Origin: JBOZRQ01 sp050789255
GTDB lineage: Bacteria; Bacillota; Sulfobacillia; Symbiobacteriales; Symbiobacteriaceae
Assembly: GCA_050789255.1 (NCBI GenBank)
Contig: JBOZRQ010000060.1
Span: forward strand, 62,001-126,000
Direction: 5' to 3'
DNA length: 64,000 nt
Of the stretch, positions 59,199 to 64,000 are shown one piece after another (within the stretch, counting starts at the first letter, position 1; each line of letters begins with the position of its first letter). Both the position numbers and the translations under genes were made by a program. Under the pieces are notes generated by a model. It worked only from the letters and a program-made list of their open reading frames with translations. It did not search any database and was not told the origin of the DNA.

Positions 59199-59754
59199 TC
59201 CAGGCGTGCTGAGCAGGTTGTTCCCGGTCGGTACAAGGTCGCTGCTCTGGGGTGTCCACCAGTTTCTATGGCATCCGTGGACCGTCTACCGGGCCTGGCT
59301 AGCTCTCTACGGCCGCCCGACGGGGCGAGAGGTAATCTGCATCATCATCCACGACTGGGGCTACTGGGGCGCTCCGAATATGGACGGGCCCGAAGGCGAG
59401 GATCACCCGCGGGTGGGCGCCCGGCTGGCAGCGTGGTTGTTCGGGCAGGAGTACGGTGACCTGGTACTGCTTCACAGTCGCCACTTCGCCAAGAAGGTGA
59501 ACCGGGAGCCGAGCCGGCTGTGCTGGGCCGACAAACTCAGCCACCTTTACGAGCCGGCTTGGTGGTATCTCTTCCGGGCTCGGCTCAGCGGCGAGCTCGA
59601 GGAGTACCGGTACAACGCAGCCGCGGGAGGGTTCGTCTCGCTAGCGGTGAGCGACGAACGGTGGTTCGAGTGGCTTCAGGACCGACTTGCCACGCTCGCC
59701 CGAGAGAGGCGCGGAGACGCCGTTCCGTACATGCCCAATGGTCGGAAGCGCTGA
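59182..59754 (+). CDS. HD-domain phosphohydrolase-like protein
   Basis: 190 aa. Metal-site pattern IIIHDWGYWG (HD pair), DHPRVGARLAAWLFG, LLHSRHFAKK and CWADKLSHL fits the H...HD...H...D order of HD hydrolases, which act on nucleotides or cyclic nucleotides. Overlaps the preceding gene by 17 bp. Substrate unknown. Confidence 0.75.
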   Translation: MGKGRDPGVLSRLFPVGTRSLLWGVHQFLWHPWTVYRAWLALYGRPTGREVICIIIHDWGYWGAPNMDGPEGEDHPRVGARLAAWLFGQEYGDLVLLHSRHFAKKVNREPSRLCWADKLSHLYEPAWWYLFRARLSGELEEYRYNAAAGGFVSLAVSDERWFEWLQDRLATLARERRGDAVPYMPNGRKR

Positions 59755-59790
59755 TCAGACCTGACCCGATCGAAAGGGGAGCGCACAAGC

Positions 59791-60495
59791 ATGAAGACGG
59801 GTATCGACCTAATCGCAGCGGAACGGCGGCGCCAGATCATGGAGGAAGGCTGGACGCCGGAGCATGATGCCGAGCACGTCAACGGTGAGTTGGCACTGGC
59901 CGCCGCCTGCTACACCTCCGGTGACTTCGGAAACTGGCCCTGGGATCCGCAGTGGCTCAAACCGAAGGATCGAGTGCGTGACCTGGTGCGAGCTGGCGCC
60001 CTGATCGCCGCCGAACTCGACCGGCTAGCAAAGAACCAGGGTGACCAGCCAGCGGCGCCCGAACATTCCTGGGTATCTAGCGGCATATCCGTCCCGGCGG
60101 CTCACACCGACAGCAGAGGGGCCTTCTATGGCAATCGGTGCTACCTCGACGGCCTTGTAAGTCTGCTCGCCCGGAACACCTCCTGGCACCCAGTGGCGGT
60201 TCACGTCCGAGCTGATGAGATCTTGGTCGAGTGCCAAGGCTGGGCAGGGTTTAACCATCGGGACCTTGCCTACCTGGCCGAGTACTTCAAGCTGCCGGTC
60301 GGTTGGGCGGTCAAGGGCTGGGATTGCCACCCGACATCCCGGGATTCCAGCAGACAGCGACGGTCGATGACTCTCTTTCTGTGGCTGGATAAGCCGAAGG
60401 CTCTCGCCGGCCAGAGCGGGGAACAGGTCTCAGAGTCGACCAGGTTCTACCTTGAGGAGGGCCGTCGGGCCATGAAGTCTAGCCGGTCAGGTTAA
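59791..60495 (+). CDS. Phage protein with ERRRQ-EEGWT N-terminal domain
   Basis: 234 aa. Residues 1-75 (ERRRQIMEEGWTPEHDAEHVNGELALAAACYTSG) match a small domain widespread in phages, sometimes annotated dATP/dGTP diphosphohydrolase-related. Residues ~90-210 form a separate domain not recognised. AAAGGGGAG before ATG 59791. Confidence 0.72.
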   Translation: MKTGIDLIAAERRRQIMEEGWTPEHDAEHVNGELALAAACYTSGDFGNWPWDPQWLKPKDRVRDLVRAGALIAAELDRLAKNQGDQPAAPEHSWVSSGISVPAAHTDSRGAFYGNRCYLDGLVSLLARNTSWHPVAVHVRADEILVECQGWAGFNHRDLAYLAEYFKLPVGWAVKGWDCHPTSRDSSRQRRSMTLFLWLDKPKALAGQSGEQVSESTRFYLEEGRRAMKSSRSG

Positions 60496-60507
60496 CGGAG
60501 GTGCCCC

Positions 60508-60717
60508 ATGGAAACCCCGCAGGTTGAGTACCGGCGCCCGGATGAGTTCCAGCGGGCAGAGGAGGCAATCACCAATGCCAGGCGGCAGCTTGAGCTGAGC
60601 GAGCCGGGTGCCCAGGGGCGGGCGATCGCATGGTTAATGACGGCCGTTGATGAGTTGCTGGCGATAACCCGCCATCGCTGTACGCAAGAAGGGGGTGCAG
60701 GCAATGGACACGCCTGA
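60508..60717 (+). CDS. Small hypothetical protein
   Basis: 69 aa, helical. Its first residues (ETPQVEYRRPDEFQRAEEAI) resemble the start of the next protein (DTPDFEYRRPEKLQEVERNL), so they share a common N-terminal module. GGAGGTG before ATG 60508. Confidence 0.62.
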   Translation: METPQVEYRRPDEFQRAEEAITNARRQLELSEPGAQGRAIAWLMTAVDELLAITRHRCTQEGGAGNGHA

Positions 60718-61186
60718 CTTCGAGTACAGGCGCCCCGAGAAGCTGCAGGAGGTCGAGAGGAACCTTGACCTGGCCGAGAAGCTGAACGAGGGCGGCGCCC
60801 CGATCAAGGCCATGCGTGCGCTACTGACCGCCACGACCGCACTGTTCGACTGGGTGGACCGACGCGAGCGCATTCGCCAGCGCAAGGCGACTCTTCGAGA
60901 GGAGCCGAAACAGCGCACTAATAAGGACGGTCGTCCTCCTCGCATTAAGCCGCCGGCTGAGGAACAACTGGTCGAACTGCTGCGCGTAGGGGCGTTGTCC
61001 CAGGTCGCACAGGTCACCGGTGCCGGCAGAGACCTCCTCAAGCGCATTCGCAAGGAGCACGGACTACCGCATCGTTCGCCGGGGGGATCCAGGAGCGAAC
61101 TCCGGCAGATGCGGTCCGAGCTCGAAGCACGGTGGCAGGCGATGCAGGGGGCGGCGCCCGGGCCAATCGACATCGCCAGCGACTGA
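60704..61186 (+). CDS. Hypothetical protein with HTH-like C-terminus
   Basis: 160 aa. N-terminal helical module shared with the previous gene; basic middle; residues ~85-125 (PAEEQLVELLRVGALSQVAQVTGAGRDLLKRIRKEHGLP) look like a resolvase-type helix-turn-helix. Possibly a DNA-binding protein. ATG 60704 is 7 bases after AAGGGGG. Confidence 0.68.
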   Translation: MDTPDFEYRRPEKLQEVERNLDLAEKLNEGGAPIKAMRALLTATTALFDWVDRRERIRQRKATLREEPKQRTNKDGRPPRIKPPAEEQLVELLRVGALSQVAQVTGAGRDLLKRIRKEHGLPHRSPGGSRSELRQMRSELEARWQAMQGAAPGPIDIASD

Positions 61187-61198
61187 TCGCAAGTACCA

Positions 61199-61214
61199 TA
61201 CCGCACGTGCGGTA
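61199..61214. promoter_or_regulatory. parS-like palindrome, copy 2
   Basis: Intergenic TACCGCACGTGCGGTA, identical to 50110-50125. Placed just upstream of the sigma-region-4 regulator gene. Confidence 0.78.
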
Positions 61215-61261
61215 CCCTCCGTGAACCTGAGCTCATCTCACCTCGACAAGGGGGAAACACC

Positions 61262-61786
61262 GTGCTGCCGCCATCACCGACCGCTTCGCCGGATCTGATT
61301 AATGGTTACAAAAAAGCGGCGAACCTAGCATTACGCCGGTCGCAGCGGGCGTTGTTGCAGGGAGACGGGGAGGAAGCGAAGGCGTGGAGCAAGATCTCCA
61401 GCTACTGCTTGCAAATGGTTCACTTGAAGGCGGTTGACGACGATCAGTACCCGAGGCAGAGGGCTCGCCTGCGAAACGCCGCAGTGACCCCGATGCCGAA
61501 TGAGGCAATCGACGACATGGGGCTGCTCGTGCACGTGGACGCAAGGGGCGGCGAGCTGAGTGCCGAGCAGGAGACCATCCTGGAGCTGGCGATGGGATAT
61601 CTGTCCGACACACAGCGGGTGATCTACGAGATGGTGGTCGGCAGTCTGCTTGAACCGGTTGAAGTAGCCGAGGCGCTTGATATGGACCCTGGCCAGGTAC
61701 GCTGGCACCTGGCCAGGGCCAAACGCAAGATCGAAACAGCGGTCCGACCCCGGCTAAAAAGCATAAAAATAGCGATTGCCAACTAG
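61262..61786 (+). CDS. Sigma-70 region 4-like phage regulator
   Basis: 174 aa. The C-terminal ~60 residues form a region-4 helix-turn-helix (YLSDTQRVIYEMVVGSLLEPVEVAEALDMDPGQVRWHLARAKRKIE). The N-terminal half is helical without region 2. Similar arrangement to ArpU/RinA-type late gene activators that stand before terminase genes. GTG 61262 after AAGGGGGA; terminator directly follows. Confidence 0.82.
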   Translation: MLPPSPTASPDLINGYKKAANLALRRSQRALLQGDGEEAKAWSKISSYCLQMVHLKAVDDDQYPRQRARLRNAAVTPMPNEAIDDMGLLVHVDARGGELSAEQETILELAMGYLSDTQRVIYEMVVGSLLEPVEVAEALDMDPGQVRWHLARAKRKIETAVRPRLKSIKIAIAN

Positions 61787-61813
61787 CGCGTGCGAAAATG
61801 CACGCGCTTTTTC
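61785..61813 (+). terminator. Intrinsic terminator after the late regulator
   Basis: AGCGCGTGC pairs with GCACGCGCT, GAAAAT loop, then TTTTTCC. Confidence 0.92.
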
Positions 61814-61852
61814 CTTATAGGTAGAGGGACATTTCGCTGAGGGGTGACGGAG

Positions 61853-62182
61853 ATGGATGAGAAGGCCCTTCGTCAGCAGGCTAACGAACTTGGGTTAGTC
61901 GCCGCTGTGCTAACCCAACAAGCCTTCGACGGCGATCGTGACATGGAGGCGCTGATGCGCAACCTGGACACGCTACGGGCAACGCAAGACATCTGCCGGA
62001 ACGCTGCCAAGGTCATGGAGGCTGAGAAGGCTAAGCGTGACCCTAAGGCTCGCCTCTGTCTCGGGTGTAAGAATCGTCAGGATCAGAAGGGTTCTGCCGG
62101 CGGACTCACCTGCGCACTTGGTTATGACACTAGGGATGCAGAAGTGCGCGGTAACTGTGAAGGCTACAAGGCGGTGAAGTGA
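61853..62182 (+). CDS. Hypothetical phage protein with Cys knuckle
   Basis: 109 aa, helical N-terminus then LCLGCKNRQDQ ... GLTCALGYDTRDAEVRGNCEGYKAV with four Cys that may bind zinc. Not recognised. ATG 61853 chosen; GTG 61844 is in frame. Confidence 0.65.
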   Translation: MDEKALRQQANELGLVAAVLTQQAFDGDRDMEALMRNLDTLRATQDICRNAAKVMEAEKAKRDPKARLCLGCKNRQDQKGSAGGLTCALGYDTRDAEVRGNCEGYKAVK

Positions 62183-62183
62183 C

Positions 62184-62402
62184 ATGGCACAGTTGACGAT
62201 TGAGCTATCGACTCGGGAGCGCAACCGGTGGCTCGTTCTGTTCCTCATGGGTCTGCTCGCCTGTATATCCCTGGTGATTCCGGCCAGGTTGGTCGTTCGG
62301 ATCGGTAACCGCATCCTGAGCCTGTACCGAATCGATATTCGGACGGGCTCCGGGCCGTGGCAGCGGTTCCATCACGGCCTCACCATGGCGCTCGGCCGAT
62401 AG
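62184..62402 (+). CDS. Small membrane-associated phage protein
   Basis: 72 aa with one hydrophobic helix (LVLFLMGLLACISLVIPARL) and a basic C-terminal half. Not recognised; lies 1 bp after the previous stop. Confidence 0.55.
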   Translation: MAQLTIELSTRERNRWLVLFLMGLLACISLVIPARLVVRIGNRILSLYRIDIRTGSGPWQRFHHGLTMALGR

Positions 62403-62405
62403 CCG

Positions 62406-62717
62406 ATGGCCAGGTTTCCTCAGGTGTATAGAAAAGCTGAATGGCAGCGGGCTCGGGAGTTTGTCACTCTGCGTAGCGGAGGATTGTGCGAGGCGTGCCT
62501 CAAACAGGGACGCGTCGAGCCTGGTCTGGAGATCGATCACATTATCGAGTTAACAGAGCGCAACTGGCAGGACTGGAACGTTGCTTACAACCCTGATAAC
62601 CTCCAAAATCTGTGCAAACCATGTCACGACACCAAGCACGGGCGGGTGCAAGAGACAGGACTTGACCAGTTCGTGTCACCGGTAGATGCGGGTGTGCGGC
62701 AGCGGAAGGCAGACTAA
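62406..62717 (+). CDS. HNH endonuclease (packaging-associated)
   Basis: 103 aa. HNH core: CEACLKQG, LEIDHIIELT (His), NPDNLQNLCKPCHDTKHG (Asn and His plus Cys pair). Small HNH proteins of this type are encoded directly before terminase genes in cos-type phages and are needed for terminase cutting in some (HK97). Position here agrees. Confidence 0.92.
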   Translation: MARFPQVYRKAEWQRAREFVTLRSGGLCEACLKQGRVEPGLEIDHIIELTERNWQDWNVAYNPDNLQNLCKPCHDTKHGRVQETGLDQFVSPVDAGVRQRKAD

Positions 62718-62754
62718 ACATTACCATCTAACTATTTAATGAACAGTTGAAATA

Positions 62755-62806
62755 TCCCCCCCGGTTCGAATAGGGGTTGAGCATTCCCTATGACCGAACG
62801 GGGGGC
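62755..62806. other. Long hairpin between HNH and terminase genes
   Basis: CCCCCCGG-TTCG and ATAGGG pair with CCCTAT and CGAACGGGGGG (one bulged G, GAC interior). TTCC follows. A terminator or part of a packaging (cos) site. The rest of 62718-62866 holds only G-rich ribosome-site sequence. Confidence 0.6.
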
Positions 62807-62866
62807 TTCCAATTTACTCGCGGGTCCCACGCACATAGGGGGGGCCATCCATAAGGGGGGGAGTTC

Positions 62867-63274
62867 ATGGGAAATTCTACCAAATTGTCGAGAGACACAC
62901 GGATTAAGCGAGAGGTGAACCGGCTTCGCCGGAATTTGAAAACGGTGCCGGAAGATAGACAGCAGTTGGCTATCGGCCTTGTGGAGCGTGCTGCGTTCCT
63001 GCGTGTCGAGCTGGAAGATCTCGAAGCTGACATCAACGCCAACGGCACCATCGAGTGGTATCAGCCAAGCGAGGATGCGGCACCTATTACGCGGATTCGG
63101 GCAGCGGCGCAGCAGTACGACAAGCTGGTCAAGAGCTATGCGACGGTCTGCCGGCAGATCGCTGACCTGGTGCCGCAAGGAAACAAACCGGGTGAGAAAG
63201 AGAAGCCCGCGTCTGATGCATTCCAGAACCTAGTTGAGAACAGGACCGATGGTCGGATGCGTCGTGTCAAATAA
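62867..63274 (+). CDS. Probable terminase small subunit
   Basis: 135 aa, helical and charged (DTRIKREVNRLRRNLKTVPED ... FLRVELEDLEADINAN ... YDKLVKSYATVCRQIADL). Overlaps the large terminase gene, the standard small-subunit position; size and coiled pattern fit the P27-type small terminases. Family by position more than sequence. GGGGGGG before ATG 62867. Confidence 0.75.
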   Translation: MGNSTKLSRDTRIKREVNRLRRNLKTVPEDRQQLAIGLVERAAFLRVELEDLEADINANGTIEWYQPSEDAAPITRIRAAAQQYDKLVKSYATVCRQIADLVPQGNKPGEKEKPASDAFQNLVENRTDGRMRRVK

Positions 63275-64000
63275 CCCGGCCGTTGTGCTGCCTGAGCACA
63301 TCCGTGCCTGGCACCAGTACGTCGAGCAAGAGCCAGAGAAGCACTGCGAGGATGTCAAGCAGCTCAAGCGGATGATTGAGGCGCTGCTGGCCCGGGATGA
63401 CGTTTGGTATGACGACACGGATGTGAAGCTGTTCATCGATTTCTGCAGGCTGTTCCGGCACAAGGATGGTCGATGGGCCGGGCAATCGTTGGAACTGTCC
63501 ATAGAACAGCGGTACATCGTAGCCTGCGTGTTCGGCATCAAGACCCACGACTCGGAGCTCGACCTGACGGTTCGGTACTTTACCGAACTCGTTTTGTTTG
63601 TGGCGCGGAAATGGGGCAAATCCCTCTTCATTTCGGCCATAGCTGCATTCATGTTGATGCTGGACGGCGAACACGGCGCCCAGGTCTGGTGCCTGGCCAC
63701 GGTCAGGACCCAGGCCGCCATCGTCTACGACAACACCAAAGCTTTACTCACGTCCAGCGAGGACATCACGCCGGCCAACGATCCTCGACGCCACTGGCGC
63801 ACTAAACGCGATCGGGACAACAGCGAGATGTTGTTATTTCCGGCAACTGGTAGCTACATGAAGGCAGGCGGCAAAAACAGTGAGAACCAGGACGGTCTAT
63901 CACCGCACTGTTTTGTGATCGATGAGTGTCACGCCGTGCGAGACCGGAACACCTATGATGTCTTTTCGTCCGCCACCGGGGCACGTACTCAACCTCTTGG
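63249..64000 (+). CDS. Terminase large subunit (3' partial)
   Basis: 250 codons seen. Packaging ATPase motif VARKWGKSLF (Walker A-like) and Walker B CFVIDECHAVRD, with WCLATVRTQAAIVYDNTKALL between, typical of Terminase_1-like large subunits. Starts at ATG 63249 or GTG 63264, overlapping the small subunit. The nuclease domain lies beyond the window. Confidence 0.92.
   Translation, partial: MVGCVVSNNPAVVLPEHIRAWHQYVEQEPEKHCEDVKQLKRMIEALLARDDVWYDDTDVKLFIDFCRLFRHKDGRWAGQSLELSIEQRYIVACVFGIKTHDSELDLTVRYFTELVLFVARKWGKSLFISAIAAFMLMLDGEHGAQVWCLATVRTQAAIVYDNTKALLTSSEDITPANDPRRHWRTKRDRDNSEMLLFPATGSYMKAGGKNSENQDGLSPHCFVIDECHAVRDRNTYDVFSSATGARTQPL

Larger units (their letters stand above)
38312..64000. 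mobile_element. Integrated prophage-like element, left part
   Basis: From the serine recombinase to the large terminase subunit: repressors, ImmA, replication gene with iterons, RecU, ParB, methyltransferase, helicase, HNH nuclease, terminase. Order and small tightly packed overlapping genes are phage-like. The right end with structural genes and attR is outside the window. Confidence 0.92.

Noticed and set aside
52117..61160. Recurrent GGCGGCGCCC decamer across the prophage.
   Set aside because: It mostly encodes GGAP/GAAP-type stretches and also appears in host genes, so high-GC codon use explains it without a packaging or Chi role.
1..64000. rRNA genes, insertion sequences and CRISPR arrays.
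   Set aside because: None seen: no rRNA-like sequence, no transposase apart from the serine recombinase, and no regular repeat-spacer array.

Overview
The window comes from a high-GC, endospore-forming Firmicute, most like Symbiobacterium or a relative. Reasons: about 60-65% GC coding sequence, strong GGAGG-type ribosome binding sites with frequent GTG/TTG starts, lipoproteins with Gram-positive lipoboxes, and sporulation-type genes (GerMN lipoprotein, CotJC-type coat catalase, SpoIIID-like regulator). The genus is an inference; no rRNA or housekeeping marker is present.

Chromosomal part (1-38.3 kb). 1-6.8 kb: the end of a xanthine-dehydrogenase-type operon (FAD and 2Fe-2S subunits) joined to a complete Liv-type ABC importer and a saccharopine-dehydrogenase-like oxidoreductase. 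6.8-7.36 kb: a gene-free stretch with a folded, terminator-ended RNA candidate before an orphan gene. 8-17.2 kb (minus strand): lacI-type regulator, sugar-binding lipoprotein, two permeases, a Gfo/Idh/MocA oxidoreductase, an uncharacterised large protein and two GH130 enzymes. A phosphohexomutase diverges from it across two palindromic operators. Together this fits uptake and phosphorolysis of mannosides, with mannose-1-phosphate passed to the mutase. 19-38 kb: mixed genes, including a deacetylase-like lipoprotein, two paralogous winged-helix/nuclease-like proteins each preceded by repeats, a small island of orphan immunity-like genes, a methyltransferase, a VOC dioxygenase, an ECF sigma with DUF4349 partner, a two-P-loop ATPase and a second solute-binding protein.

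Integrated element (about 38.32 kb to beyond 64 kb). A large serine recombinase gene abuts a manganese-catalase/CotJC-type gene that is cut off at residue about 107, so the element appears to sit inside a spore-coat gene, as skin-type elements do. Its control region holds a TPR protein overlapping a 46-codon secreted peptide gene (Rap-Phr/arbitrium-like layout), two divergent repressor/promoter modules with distinct operators, and an ImmA-type protease gene behind a palindrome with a perfect LexA/DinR-type box. Then come tRNA-Pro(UGG), a gene-free segment with three hairpins that share an ACTA loop and covarying stems, and a replication gene carrying eight 11-bp iterons and an AT-rich stretch. 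The next block has a SpoIIID-like regulator, RecU, ParB with two identical 16-bp palindromes (parS candidates), a DNA methyltransferase and a ubiquitin-pathway-like cassette (JAMM peptidase with an upstream domain ending in Gly-Gly, E1/ThiF-like and E2-like proteins; PRTRC type). The right end has a small nuclease, SNF2 helicase, HD-domain protein, sigma-region-4 regulator, HNH nuclease and terminase genes, the large terminase running off the window. The element therefore looks like a prophage whose decision making may combine peptide signalling, SOS input and sporulation.
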